Shown in pieces: positions 45,657-58,042 of a stretch of DNA of 64,000 bases. The number at the start of each line of letters is the position of its first letter. Position 1 is the stretch's first letter. The DNA is from Rhypophila decipiens (taxonomy: Eukaryota > Ascomycota > Sordariomycetes > Sordariales > Naviculisporaceae): positions 108,709 through 172,708 of the forward strand of contig MU858121.1 in NCBI GenBank assembly GCA_033297075.1, read 5' to 3'. The translations under genes and the position numbers were made by a program. The notes beneath the pieces are model-generated. The model ran no database searches and had not been told where the DNA came from. It saw only the letters and a list, made by a program, of their open reading frames with translations.

Positions 45657-48600
45657 ATGATGGAGTTTCAGGGAGGGAGGGAACGCATTGGTGTTGACGG
45701 TGAGAATGGCGAGACGACGACATGTCCCATGTTTACAGCCAGCACGGACAAGCTTGTGACGGTACAACACAATGCCTATACAAACCGAGATGGGGCGGGC
45801 GGAGTGCAATCTGGAGGGGCCTCCGACGTCCACAGCCGGGCTGAGGCCTGCGCAGATTCTGTGGTCGAGACTTCACTTGAGCGCAAGCACTTGGACCACG
45901 CATGGTCGATAAGCAAGAATCGCCTCATGACTATTGATGTCCAGTTGGAACTTGGGCAAAAGACGAAGACATCATCGGAAAAGCCATTGCCGGACAGTCC
46001 AACATGTCCGTCGTTTGTCACCTCGGAAAACGACATCGAGCTGGTCTATCTAGCTCCACCTGCACCTATTGGTACTTATAGCACCGACGAGCTTTTGTCA
46101 CTTTCAGACGAATCCACCGCCCAATCCAAAGACGACCCAATCTCCCACGTATACTCAGGACCAAGCCTGGCGCAAGCAGGGGACGGACCCAGCTATAAGC
46201 CCTTTGCCCTCAAGTGGCCATTCCAGGCTCTCATACTGGCACTTGTCGCCGGATTCTTCGCCCTTCTCGAATACGAGATCCGCGTTCTCCCCGATCCGAA
46301 TTTCACTCCTCTGGACCTTACACGGCCTGGGAAAGGACTTGATGACACTGCTACGAGTACTCCGACAGCCGGGACACCCATGACAATCACACCCGGAGCA
46401 GCACTCCCGGTGCAAATAAATGTCGCTGCCCCTGTGCCCGAGCCAGACCCACGACCGCCTGAAAGCGCCTATCCGTCGCCTGGACCTTTCACGACATATT
46501 GTGGCTGGGGAATGCTAGGCTGGCGTGTAATCAATGTTCCGGCTGCGACACCTCAGCCCTGGGCGCCTTGGGAAGCTTCCCAGTTTCAGTTCATTGATAC
46601 ATTCTTCACAGACAACCCTTCATGGTGTCCCTGCAACACAACAGGTCGATTAGTATCAAATCGCCCTTGGGCCGATCCTTGGGCTTCAAGCAAGGATTGG
46701 GTAACAGCTGATCAATCCTGCCATCTCGTCATGGATGCAATATTTACCTTTAATCAACGTGGACGTTCCAGAGCGAGCACCGAAGTTCTCAGGTCGACTG
46801 CGTCTCCGGCACAATACGTTACAGCTGGCTATGCTCCAAACGGAGATGTGCTGGTTCCCCTCACGTCCATGACAGTACCGGCTGGATTAACAGCCCCCGC
46901 ACAAGATGTGTACGGATATACAGTTGGACCGGCCCCATCCAGCGGAATATTCCTTGCCATTCAAGCGCCGCCAAAGCAAGGCTTGCCAGAAGACGTCACC
47001 GGGCTTCCGGACATCATGTGGCTCACTCTCAAGCTCACCGGTGGGACTAAGTTTATGCCAACACCCACGTCGGCATCATCCATGTTGGCCACATCATCGA
47101 GCACAGACGGGCCACCAGATGCTCCAACTCAATCTGGTATCGGAGAGCAAAGCACCTCGATACCCTCAACGACAGCCACATCCCTGAGTACCAGCAGAGA
47201 ACCAGAATTAACAGATGTTCTATTTCCATCCAGTACCAGAGAACAAAGCACCCCCGCCTTGTCAACAGAGACTCCATCCAAATCGACACACATAAGCTCT
47301 TCCCTTCCTACGGAGCACCCGACGCAACAGCCGAGCAACACCAGACAGCCAACTGGTCCGCATTCCCAATTCGACTCACATATGTTAAGCTTGACTATGT
47401 CGAGCGACACTTCCGCTTTACAGAGTTCGCAGGCTCAACCATCCGAGAAGGCGACCTTGTCAGAGACGGTAGCTACTACACATCCTCTTGTGATTACATC
47501 CACGACGACTTCAACGCTTCCCGGGCGACAAAGCCAGGTGACGACCATAGTCGTAATAACCACGGTTCAGACGAATACAGAACCAGATGAATCGTCATCC
47601 ACCTCGCGCATAGTTCAGGTATCATCCAGACCTATGAAGGGAGAAGTCACCAGTACTTCAAGGACCGTCCCTCAGCCTATCAGTTCGGCTCCCATATCAC
47701 GCTCGGCAACTCAGAACGTGCTTGCAGCCACCGCGGATACAGGTTTCCACGACGCAGAATCGACAGAAACAAGCGGGCTCGGCTTGGAATCCTCTCAAAC
47801 CAGAATACATGTCAACGCGGCCACCATCACTCCCATTATCAGAGTAATCACATATCTCGATACAAAGGGTGTTCCCGTTACTACTGTCACTGCTCCTCCA
47901 TTTACTCCTCTCCAGATCGACGATGCTTCAGCTCGCTATCGGACCTGGACCACGAGGCCCACACCCGACCCAACAATGACCGAGTCCCCCTGCCATGGCC
48001 ATGACTGCCTGCCTGATCAAAACGGACCCCTGCTGCCATCTGAACCGGGCCCCATATCCCCGGAAGCACATGGAAAGTTCTTCAACCTGAACTCCGAGGC
48101 AGATTACATGGCGGTGTCCATCCTGCCGGCCTTGCTTGCCACTTTACTCGGCATCCCCATCCAAATCCTCGTCAGCAGCATCAGTTCTTTGCTTCCTTTC
48201 CGAGCTCTTAGTAGGTCTACACAAGGAGGGATGGGCGTCTCGGCGCGAGATTCTCTTCTCCTACCACGCAGCGCAGGTGCGGGCGCCTTGAACCTGCAGA
48301 CCCCGGCTGTATGCTACCGGTTCCTCAGACACCAATCAGACCCTCTGCCTGTTTTGATGGCTTTACTCACCCTCTTGGCCACGATTCTTATTCCGCTGTC
48401 GAGTGAGACATTGAGATTGGAATATGCTCCCATAGGAAAATGTTTCTCTGGAGACTCGTGCCCAATCGGGCTGCGAAAGACGGAACCTTGCGCGCGTGCT
48501 GCAGAGGGAATACTGGTGGCTATGGCTGTCATTTTGGTGACCATCTCGGGCATCTTGGCTCGCTGGTGGCGCCGAGGCCAGGACTCGAGTAGAGATGGGA

Positions 48601-50042
48601 AGTTCGGTATGATGACGGATCCGTGGAGTATGGCTAGCATGACTACCTTGTTGGCTAGCTCTCAGCCGAAGGTCAGGGATCTTTTTCGGGCTATAGGTGC
48701 GGGGCCCAAGTCGATCAATATCATGACTGGTAAGCGGAGATTCGGTGACAAGGAACTCGAAAGGGCTTTGGATCAAGATGGGAATACGTTTGTGCTGGGC
48801 TATTACTGTCCAGACCATGGGAATGGCGGTTCTGCAACAACAAAAACACACTGTGATAATAGGAGAGGACAATGCACACTAAAGTATGGTATCAGCATTG
48901 TTTCCAAGTCAATGTTTGACGGCGCAATACCACCCTCCGGAGCCGGGAGAGACCACGACAAGGACAAGCACTTTGGCAAGGGAAGCATACGACTGACCAC
49001 TCGAGAAATTCCCCCGCCCAAACAGTCAAGCACCAAAACGGCAGAAGCAGTGAAAAGTATCTTTTTGAGATTCTGGCACACATCCGACTTTGAGCTGATC
49101 ATTCGCCTTCTGTTCTTGATACTTCTTGTAGGCTTGCTAATCTTGATTCTGTACTACGAAATGATGCTTGAGGATTCTTCTTTTGAGAGGTTCATGGACA
49201 GCCAATCCTTCGGTGTGCGCCTTCTATTCACTTCGCTGGGCACAATCATCAGTCTCTTTTGGGATTATTACTTTTCTTGTGAGTAGCTCCTCCTAAACAT
49301 GCAAAGAGTTGAAACTAACAGTTTGCCTCGATCGATGACAGATATATCCGAACACCAACTCTTCCACCGCCTCGCTACAACTCAACCTGCTCAGCAGTCC
49401 ATCTTGATTCCTCTGCCCTCCTCGGTATTCACGAGTCTCTGGCACTTCATGTCGCGCATTCCTTCTCTCAGATCTTCCAGAGTACACATCAGCAAGCACG
49501 ATATCATCACATTCAACGTTGCCCTTGCAACCCTACTCGCCAAATTTACACCTATCCTTTTCTCGGCAATTCCTTTCCGTAATACCGTCACCTGGAAGAT
49601 TCATGAGTCGTGCACCTGGATGAGTGTTTCCTTTTTGGCTTATATGCTCCTAGTTCTTTTGGGAACGAGCTTGTCATCATTGCCACTTTCGATTCCGTTA
49701 TCCAAGCTTCGAAGGCTCTCATTGAGGCCCAGAGCCAGATTTGCAAATAACGCAGGGGGAAGGAATGTGTCTGGTACAGCCGTAAACAACATGCCCATCC
49801 GACCACCGAATACAATCGCCTCATACATGTATTACATCTGCGACTCTTCAATGGTGGATGACTTTGGGGAGGGTCTCGAGAACGCGAGGCAAAAGGAGCG
49901 AGACAAGCTGGTCGTTGAGATGGGGAAAGAGTACGTCTTTGGCGAGATGGTGGGTGTTGTTTCCAGCGAGAAACGGGTGGGTGTGGATTATGCCAACCGG
50001 GGAGAGACAGAATCTCAACGTCAGAGGGCACCGAGAGCATGA
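45657..50042 (+). CDS. large DUF3433-like multi-pass membrane protein
   Basis: Two exons (45657-49278, 49342-50042; 63-nt GT-AG intron) give 1440 residues. ATG 45657 is immediately followed by a second ATG at 45660. A first TM segment (FQALILALVAGFFALLEYEI, about 182-201) precedes a 600-residue extracellular-type region with cysteines, then a Ser/Thr/Pro-rich mucin-like stretch. The second half has further hydrophobic segments (SILPALLATLLGIPIQILVS, LLFLILLVGLLILILYYEMM, and more in exon 2) separated by cytosolic loops. This layout fits the fungal DUF3433 family. These are probably plasma-membrane or wall-associated proteins of unknown function. Family assignment rests on architecture and wording of motifs, not on a search. 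Confidence 0.82.
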
Positions 50043-50171
50043 GGCTGGCTTGATGAAACAGACGGATGCTTTTGGTTCTGAAACACAAAGTATCTTGTCT
50101 TCCACGTCATTCCCCCACCAATTGCTACCGATTATCAAGCCACGAGCTGTCCAGCTCCAGTAGTGTGGAGT

Positions 50172-50898
50172 CTATGAACAACCAACAGGCAAGGCAGGAA
50201 TGTCACTGGATGTCTTGAAAAGATCCACCTCTGCAGCCCGCCGTCGGACCAAGCCCGGCAAGACACCTCCGTCGCCATACTTCCACCTCGGTAACTCTTC
50301 CGACGCCACAGTGTTGGCATCTTCACCTACATTCATGCGTGCGATGAGTGTCGAAGAGGCAACATTCCCACACCCGACGTTGAATGCCCAGCTTACGAGG
50401 GCACCGTATTGGTTGTCGTTCAGGGTTACCGGGCCGGCGGTTTGCAAGGTTATGCATTGCTGTGCTATCTGTACTCATACACAAAACAGGACAGTCAGAT
50501 GTCAGTGGCAAGTTCAAGTTCATCAGGGAGAGAGACATACCGTGATGTCCTCTCGTAGTAAGAGTTCGCCATCTTGTTCAGAGAGAGGGATGGGATAGGA
50601 CACGTCGGAGCATTGAGGGTCGGCGCAGAGGTGGCCGTATCCTGCTGTTGCGTGGCCGTCTGGATCGGGGTCTACATGTAGGAAGTAGAGTGTCAGATTC
50701 GGTCATACCCGGTTTGAGAAAGATGCATTTTCGCCCAGAGAGAGAGATGTTACAAATATCTGGAACCCATCCTTCAAAGGACTTTACCAGGGTAATGGTG
50801 GCGTCGTTTACTGGTGGTCCAATGCAATCCGCTTGAACGTGAACCGCGAGGGCTATGCCCATGAGCACGAGGATGATGGATATGTTGGAGCGAGTCAT
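50172..50898 (-). CDS. secreted GH24 (T4-type) lysozyme
   Basis: Three exons on minus (50754-50898, 50541-50671, 50172-50468; introns 82 and 72 nt) give 190 residues. Residues 1-23 are a signal peptide (IILVLMGIALAVHVQA). The catalytic triad region of phage-type lysozymes is intact: Glu in ITLVKSFEGW, and Asp plus Thr in YPDPDGHATAGYGHLC, which forms only after splicing. The C-terminal lobe has NDNQYGALVSWAFNVGCGNV and ELPRWKYGDGGVLPGLVRRR, where T4-like enzymes have the R-R-x-x-E motif. Six or more cysteines suit an extracellular enzyme. It should cleave the beta-1,4 MurNAc-GlcNAc bond of bacterial peptidoglycan. Such genes in fungi are generally thought to derive from bacteria or phage, but the two introns show long residence. 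A TATA box lies 61 bp upstream. Confidence 0.92.
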
Positions 50899-50958
50899 GG
50901 CTAACTGGGTGACTTCTGTGCTTCAAAGTTGCAGGGACAAGTTCTCTGATGCTGGGCA

Positions 50959-50964
50959 TTTATA
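50959..50964 (-). promoter_or_regulatory. TATA box of lysozyme gene
   Basis: TATAAA (minus strand, AGTATAAATGCC context) 61 bp upstream of the lysozyme ATG, a suitable distance for a fungal TATA promoter with a short leader. Confidence 0.5.
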
Positions 50965-53407
50965 CTCTATCTCCCAGCACTGTGGAAAGGAAAGCCGATC
51001 TCTCCAAATGCCTATTACAGTAAGACGGGCAAATAGCAGAACTGATTCCCGGGGATTGGGGAATCCCATTACGACTCCAATCTCCAGTTTACATGCCTAC
51101 CAGGGAATTGATTATCCCCCCTTTTGTTGGTCGTGAGAGAGGCAAAGCTACGCTGCTGAGGGGTTGAAGCATCGTGATTGGTCAGATCTTGGGTTGGTGA
51201 TCCTGCTGTTTAATCAAGATCTACATCTTGCCGCCTACACAGCCCGGTTTTACCACATTCTCTACCCCTGACCGTCTTGCCCAGAATGGCAGGTTGTACA
51301 GTTAGACTTGCTTGTTGAAACCAAAGTGGAACCTGATCTGCTGATTCCATCTACCAGTGTTCCTCGCTGCTCTTTGTGGGCGAGATCGAAGACTGGTCTG
51401 GTTCTTTCAGGACAAAAAATTGTCGACCACTGGCTGCTACCGAGGTTGAGCCCAGAATGATTGAAGTTTATTGTTCTTCTTCTCCATTTGTTCTCTCAGT
51501 TCCCAAACTCTAAAAACGACTGGCAGTTGCCTGCTCCCTTAACATAAGCCGAATTGAAATGGTCTGAGGACTGTCTGGAGATACCTTAATCTCTCGTCGC
51601 TTGTGAAGCAGCATCACCAAACAGAAAGAAAATAGGACTCCACGTCGTCGGATGGTGTATTGACTTTTTCGGTCAAAAACTGTCTTTATCTGTCCAGAGA
51701 GGTCCTCGTCAAGCTTTTCCGGGGGATAGCCCCGGGACCACGAGTCACCCACTGGACAAAACTCGAGCCTGATATTTATTTTACCTCAGGCTCGTAAACC
51801 TTGATTCTTGGACGTGAAACTCGTATCATGTATGGAGGACAACAGCACACCTAACTGAAAGTGTGGATCTCTCTTGGTCGTTTCATTTATATGATATCCA
51901 TATGGCCCTAACAGCTAGTTTTGAGTTTGGGATTGCATGTACGTCAATAAAGGTGGAGCAATCGTTGGCGTTGAGATGGGTCTTTTGCTTTTCGTACAAA
52001 ATATTCACATGGCATGGTGTTGGGGGCAAATCCACGCAGAATCTTCCTCATTTTGTATTGGCGCCGATGTTTGTGAGGCCAGCGGAAAGTAAAGACGGCA
52101 GAAGTTTCTGGCACTGCTGCAGATGCAGAGATTGAATCGAGACATGAGAGGACTGTTGTGCAAAAGAACCTTCCTTGTACAGAAGACAAGATGACATACC
52201 GGGAAACTGTCCGGGCGTCGGGTGTGGCTTGCCAGCTGCTGTCCGCTTTTCCCTTTTAGGCAATTCGAGGTTTGTTCCCACTCATCTGATTGGTCGATGA
52301 ATTCGTGCAAGTCGTGTGGCTGAACCATCACATTCTCCACACTACGTATCGCAACGACCATCCATCTAGAAGACCTCAACAGCGCCCATTAAGAAGCAGA
52401 GGCAGGGATGGATTTTTCGTTGCTTGCTTTACTGTTACTGTGCAAAACTCCAAGATAGTTAGCTACCCATATGTTCAAAGATAGGCGTGGTTGTTAAATA
52501 CAAAAGAGAAAATAGTATCAACGCAGTTGGCCCAAGGCTCATGGAAACAAATCCTCCGCTGTTGGGATTCGAAATTCATGTGGTTCAGATACTCAGGTGT
52601 GCGCCAAGCCCAAGGGCAAGTCCCCGCAGTTTCTTTCCACGGCCAGACCTGGCGGTCAACCACCACTGTCCCTGAGCGGAAAACTCAATAGCTCTTCCAC
52701 GGACATCTTCGCCTTTCCCTGACCAGAATCTCTCAGGGATCCATCTGTTACTTGCTCAGATGAGTTAAATTGCTCCCGGTTACACCTCAGTGAGTCGAGC
52801 TTATCATATGTGGACATGATGTGTAGCTGTGGGCCAAAAAAGACAAATGGGGGAGTCGTCCTCGTCATGTGCAGGGCCGAAAAAGAGTCGAGAAATGCCA
52901 ATTCCGTACAGACAACTTCAGTTGCCACCGGGTGGCTTGATGGAGCATGTGCTATTGCACGAGCGCCGAATTTATTGGGCAGCGGGAACATACCTAAAGC
53001 TAGAAAAACTCACTCCCGGAGCACAAGTTTTCCTGCTGAGGTAATATGCCAGTCCCCAGCGTAGGTGCTTCCATAATCTCGTACTGGGCTATTCATTATA
53101 AAAGTTCTCTCTCAGGGCCATGTGGAAAGCTGCGAACAAGACTTTTCTGTCGAAATTTGGGTACAAGAGTGCCCTCCTCTCCCGAAAAGAAAATCGATTC
53201 TCCTTTTCGCCTACAACTGTCAATCGACTCTTCAACTCAACGATATCTACCGTCTAGACATCGAACAGTCTCATCCCAGCAATCGCTCCATTCTATCCTG
53301 CTCGAGATTGAAACCGTCTCGGTACGTAACACCTAGTTTGTTCTCTATGGCACCTCATACTAACAGCTCCCTGCGACCACAAGGTCCAAAGAAAAAAAGA
53401 TTTCACA
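50965..53407. other. 2.4-kb gene-poor region
   Basis: Many short overlapping ORFs on both strands but no family signature, TIR or tRNA was recognised. Confidence 0.45.
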
Positions 53408-53939
53408 ATGGCTAGTCTCTTTCCAGCCGTCGTCGCTGCCAGCACGACTCCCGTCCCAGTCCCGGTCGCCCCTGCCCCTCGTCACCACCGCCGCCGGCCC
53501 GCCGGGGTATTAGAGTACGACTTCCGCCGTCTGCTCTTGCACGACGGCGACATGACCAACGGCTGCGCATACAGCCTGGATTATGGCATCTTCCGCCGCA
53601 ACGTGCGGAACCTCGACTGGCTGACCCGCACCCTGGCCGGCGAGGGAATACGAAGTCCGACGCACCGGAATAAAGGATCTTCACAGGTCCTTCGGCCACC
53701 TTGGCCGAACCCTCAACTTCCTCAGGGGAGTGGGAGGCTTGGACGACGAGGACCGCACAAACCTGGCACCATACTTTAGCCAGGTGAAACACCTAATGCG
53801 AATCATCTATGTATTGCGTAGAGACGACGACGACCGTTTGTTTACGAATGCGCTCGCCTACCTCGCCAGAATGCCATCGCTGCCGGGGCAAACATTCATC
53901 ACGGTCGGGGGGTTGATACAGCATGGTAGTGATACGTGA
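53408..53939 (+). pseudogene. short hypothetical gene with a one-base frameshift
   Basis: Starts at ATG 53408 and reads a Pro/Ala-rich N terminus, then YDFRRLLLHDGDMTNGCAYS and RRNVRNLDWLTRTLAGE. At about 53642-53646 (GGCGAGGGAA) the protein-like frame changes. It continues as KDLHRSFGHLGRTLNFLRGV, GGLDDEDRTNLAPYFSQVKH and ALAYLARMPSLPGQTF to TGA 53937-53939. Removing one G from the GGG run would join the two parts into about 176 residues; no intron with GT-AG ends fits. It is either a pseudogene or a base-call error. Family unknown; no signal peptide. Confidence 0.6.
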
Positions 53940-54045
53940 TATGGTCACCAACATCGCCAGCATATCGGCGTTATCAATTCCAGTCTCAGCCAACCCTGGA
54001 TTTACCGTCTCAACTGCCCCTTCTGTTGTTTATGATGGCTCTGAT

Positions 54046-54106
54046 ACCATCATCACCAGCAGCACCATCACCACCATCGTCACCATTACCACCATTACTA
54101 CCATGG
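54046..54106 (+). repeat. CAN trinucleotide-like repeat
   Basis: Imperfect run of ACC/ATC/AGC triplets (ACCATCATCACCAGCAGCAC and onward). Low-complexity DNA, coding Thr/Ile or His/Pro depending on frame. Confidence 0.7.
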
Positions 54107-54360
54107 TCCATCTCGATGAGGAACACCGGGACCACTTGCAGTCGCATCATCCACATGGATGCAGGCAGCCATTATAGGACCACTACCCTGCTACATTAAC
54201 AGAAAAGTGCGAATCGTGCAAAAACTCCTGCACCCACCCATAAAAAGGTCAGTACACACCACCACCACCAATATCAACATCGTCAAGACTAACAATAACT
54301 AGCTTATAGAGATCAACTGGCTTGACTGCATACACCTTCTACAATACCGGAAGTACTTGT

Positions 54361-54423
54361 CAAATCCAGTCAAATGACTCAAATCCAGCCAAATCCAGTC
54401 AATCCAGTCAATCCAGTCAAGTC
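54361..54423 (+). repeat. short tandem AATCCAGTC repeat
   Basis: Six or so units of AATCCAGTC, partly as CAAATCCAGTC, in 63 bp. The CCAGTCAA core is shared with the 22-bp minisatellite unit, probably by chance. Confidence 0.75.
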
Positions 54424-56214
54424 CGCCCACAGCCGCCACAAAAACAACAAGAGCAGCCGCAACACGCCATCATGCGCTTGTATCAGAATCACCAGCCACC
54501 CCCAGCTGCTTTAGAGTCACTACCAGCCGCATAAGTCGCATGCAGAGCAACTTGAACAACAGCAGCCACAACATTAGTTCATCCCCAATTACCAGGATCA
54601 CCAGGATCACCCCCAGCTGCATCAGCCGAAAGACAGCAAGTAGCGGCAGCCACAACAATATCACCAGTCACGACAACTGCAACCGTCATTACTCGGGCGG
54701 AACCCACTATCATTTCTCCTCGCACCCTGAGCAGCAGCAGCAGCAACAACAACAACGGTGGACGGTGGGGACGATTACTTTACAAAAGCTGGGTATCTTC
54801 AATATCATCGTGATAATTTATTAGAGTTGGCTACGCATCATGGCTCAAACCAGTATCCGAATACACCTTCTCGTTTCATGTACATATCTAACCTACCTTG
54901 GCCTAGCAACTGGGTCGAAAAATAGGACGAGATGGAAAGCATAGGCCCATAGATGACAAATAATATGGACTTGATATTTCTCTCACAGTTGGACAGAACT
55001 ACAGTACTACTCCCCAGATAAGAACGTCATAAGGCCTATTCCTAAGTAAATTTAGAGTCATATATTTTGCGGATCCCACATGTGTTGAAACCATGGCCCA
55101 GAGACCCTCTTCTGCATGTGACCTTTGTTGAGATGCAGCGTGCCGGATTTGACATGGACCTCCAAGTAAGTTCATCCCAATCTGAACACTGGGTAAAGTC
55201 CAGACAACAAGTTTCTGGTCTCTCTCTCCCAATGGTAGACTTGCAGCAAATATCTCAAACAGTGTTCCGTGACTTGAAGTGCTCAACTGTAATTTCCATT
55301 GTAAATATTCCCGTCGTCACCCAAGCTACGACGGCCCATTTTGATATCTTGTTGTTGTTGGCAGTCATTTGTATGTTTCCATTGAGTAGCAGGTGTATTC
55401 AATACAGTTGCATACCAGAAGGAGGCACCTCGCTCGCTCGCTGATCTGTCCCAGATTTGATCAGTACATTGTGATACCTGTCCGAGGTTGAAAGATCGGG
55501 TCACCTTGCCGTCATGCCGCGAGTCAGCCACCAGAGCTGAGCTGAATGTCGTCCCTAGACACGACCAAATACATGTAAGTGGTTAGCGTGGCCTCTTTTG
55601 TTAAAATGTTTTTGTTCAACCGTTTATGGAGGACCTTGACCTGCTGCGTGGTTTGCGCCTGTGTAACCCAAGACTTTGGGGGCCAGAATTACGAACTGAC
55701 CGGGGTAGTCTGTATCCCCGAGCCAACCTCATCTCTTGCGAGGCATGAAGACGGCACAGCTTCATGCTCCATTTCACACATGTTCCACCAACCATCTACG
55801 ACCCGAAGAAAGCTGCTAGACTGCCTGCTGCTGTCCGAATTCGCCAGTCATCTGAGTACTTTTGTTACAGAGTCCGATCTGCTCAGCCAGGTGTAACAAA
55901 GTTGAGTTGCATCTGAGTTGTATGTGTATTACATTCTTGAAATACATATCTCCGCATTCCGTCTTGATATCTCCCGTATTGCATTCAGGTTGTTCTAACA
56001 AGCCGTTCTTCAAGGTATGAAGGATATACAGGTCTGTAGTCGTAATATACCATTGTACCTGTCATGCGGATACAGGTACGTATTAAATACCACTAGAAAC
56101 TTTACAATACCATACGGTATATAAGGTACCGTCGAACAGTCATTACACTTCACCTTAGTGTTACACAAAAACTACCAACAAAATGAGAACGCCACGCCGA
56201 AGTTCAAACCGTTA

Positions 56215-56649
56215 AGGCCCTGATCTTCTACAGACTGGTCAAGTTTAACTGGGCCAGTTAAGGCTGGCCCACCACGTGCCCACCCGCGAATTACACAAAT
56301 ACGTTGAAAATTACGGCCAAAGTGGAGTAGTATGGAGCAAAAATTGGCTTAACTGGTGAGAGTGCCAAGAGTGCATGTACCTTTTCATGGAGCCACTCTA
56401 CAAGTCCCTATAAGACCTGAATCGCCAATTTTGAACCAATCAAAATCCATCATTTATACTGAACAACGCTGTAAACTGCTGGACTGACCAGTCCACGAAC
56501 TTGATCCCAGAGGTCAAGTTCGTGAACTGGTCAACACCAGTTAATCGGTACTCCAGCAGATGGATCCACCACAACCCACCACAGTCCACACCACCGTTGT
56601 AACCAACTGGTCAGACGCAACTGGGCCAGTCTGTAGAAGATCAGGGCCT
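56215..56649. mobile_element. 435-bp MITE-like element with 24-bp TIRs
   Basis: AGGCCCTGATCTTCTACAGA followed by CTGG at 56215-56238 is matched exactly in inverted orientation at 56626-56649. Subterminal sequences rich in ACTGGTC and ACTGGGCCAGTT motifs repeat in both orientations. No coding capacity. Flanks read TTA on the left and AAA on the right, so a clean target-site duplication is not visible. A non-autonomous DNA transposon is the simplest reading; superfamily unknown. Confidence 0.75.
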
Positions 56650-57289
56650 AAATGGCCCCCAAAACGGATAACAACTCGAGAACGACCGCCATCACAGTCC
56701 GCCCAGCGCTTCAGCTAGGCAGACAGGCAGCAGCCCCACAAAACAAGGGGAATATTTTTGGGCATCCAATCGCTTGGCCCTTGGCGCTGGTGCCGCACCG
56801 CTGGAATTAAGACGCTAGCCTGGGATGTAACGGTACGAAGGATCATCAAGTCCCTGCAGGGGTGTTGACGTACCCCCTTTTTCTGCAGGCAGCTTTCATT
56901 TAAATCACCATGGTGCCCGCAATCTCCTTCAGGTTGTTGGTTCGCCCATCTTCTGTTTAGTTACGTGTCGTGAACGCGTCTTGATCTCTACTAGGCAGCT
57001 TCTTGACTCGTTCACATTTCCTGGTCGACGATTCCGACACAGGCAGCAGCAACTCTTTCCTCACAGTTTTGTGTGCGTCTCTCAACACCAGCCGGGATCA
57101 AATTTCTCGATATATTTCAGTCAGGACACCGAGCACAGTGATAACGGATCAGAAACCTCGGACGAACTCTCTCTCCACCTACTGACCTCTCATCAACAAA
57201 CACACAAACACGCCAACAACCCAACCTCAATCTCAACATCATCAAAACATAAAAGTCATCCCTCCAAAAAAAACCCGAATACCCTCAAA
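56650..57289. other. leader/promoter region of the next gene
   Basis: No independent gene. The frame open from 56981 is in the CA-rich leader; the ATG at 57290 is preceded by CTCAAA, a good fungal start context. Confidence 0.45.
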
Positions 57290-58042
57290 ATGGTATCAAC
57301 AATCCCAGACCTCAAACCCCGCGTAAACGCAACCCCCCGCAACAAACCATGGGAAAACATCACCATCCCCAACAACGGTCCGCATATCGACCGTCCCCCC
57401 TCCCCCCCAGCACAACCTTACTCCTCCTCCCGAACATCCACGGGCGGCGCAACACCCACAATCCTAACCCGCCAACTCTCCTCGATAGCCCTCATAATCC
57501 TCCTCTACACAGCAGGCATGCCCTTTGAACCCTTCGGGTGGACCCTAGGCCGTCTGGCGGGGACCTACCTATTCGACCGCGTCTTTGGTGGGATCCTCCT
57601 CTTTTCGTGTTTTTACTTTCAGTACCGCATCGCGTCTCTCCGCGCAAGCGTGATAGTTTCTGTTCCTGCGCTGGTGAGTCCGTCTTCTGGGACGAGGATC
57701 CAAAATGGACGGGTTGTCAAGGACGAGGCTACGCTGAGTAGTACACCTGTTTGGGTCTATCGCACGAGTACGTACTGGCATCTTGCGTTTTCCGAGGGGG
57801 CGCTCTTGTTGCTTGCCGAATTTGGACCGAGCGAGATCTTGAGAAGGGTCATTGTTGTTGGAATTGTGTCGGGATTATGGTTGGTTGGGTTTGCGGCTAC
57901 GCCCGAGAGCTATAAGCGCTGGGCTTGGGGCCATATTAAGGCTTATTTGTTTTTCATCATTCTGGATGAGATTAGACGGGTGGCGTTTAGTGCCATTGGG
58001 GCGAATTCTGGGGGAAGGAGGGCGAGGCAGGCTAGGTGGTAG
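57290..58042 (+). CDS. multi-pass integral membrane protein, unknown family
   Basis: Single exon, 250 residues. The first 65 residues are polar and Pro-rich (cytosolic). Four or more hydrophobic segments follow: SSIALIILLYTAGMPFEP, GTYLFDRVFGGILLFSCFYF, WHLAFSEGALLLLAEFGPSE and VIVVGIVSGLWLVGFAATPE, then AYLFFIILDEIRRVAFSAIG. A basic RRARQARW tail ends at TAG 58040-58042. I do not recognise the family; it may act in an organelle or at the plasma membrane. The frame remains open for 64 codons after the TAG. Confidence 0.75.
   Translation: MVSTIPDLKPRVNATPRNKPWENITIPNNGPHIDRPPSPPAQPYSSSRTSTGGATPTILTRQLSSIALIILLYTAGMPFEPFGWTLGRLAGTYLFDRVFGGILLFSCFYFQYRIASLRASVIVSVPALVSPSSGTRIQNGRVVKDEATLSSTPVWVYRTSTYWHLAFSEGALLLLAEFGPSEILRRVIVVGIVSGLWLVGFAATPESYKRWAWGHIKAYLFFIILDEIRRVAFSAIGANSGGRRARQARW

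Larger units (their letters stand above)
53940..56214. other. gene-poor region with simple repeats
   Basis: Holds the CAN and AATCCAGTC repeats listed separately and a CAA/CAG-rich stretch near 54735-54760. Gln/His/Ser-rich open frames here result from the repeats. Past 55.0 kb nothing was recognised. Confidence 0.45.

Noticed and set aside
54322..54824. Gln/His/Ser-rich ORFs
   Set aside because: They follow directly from CAN and AATCCAGTC simple repeats and have no start context or conserved segment.
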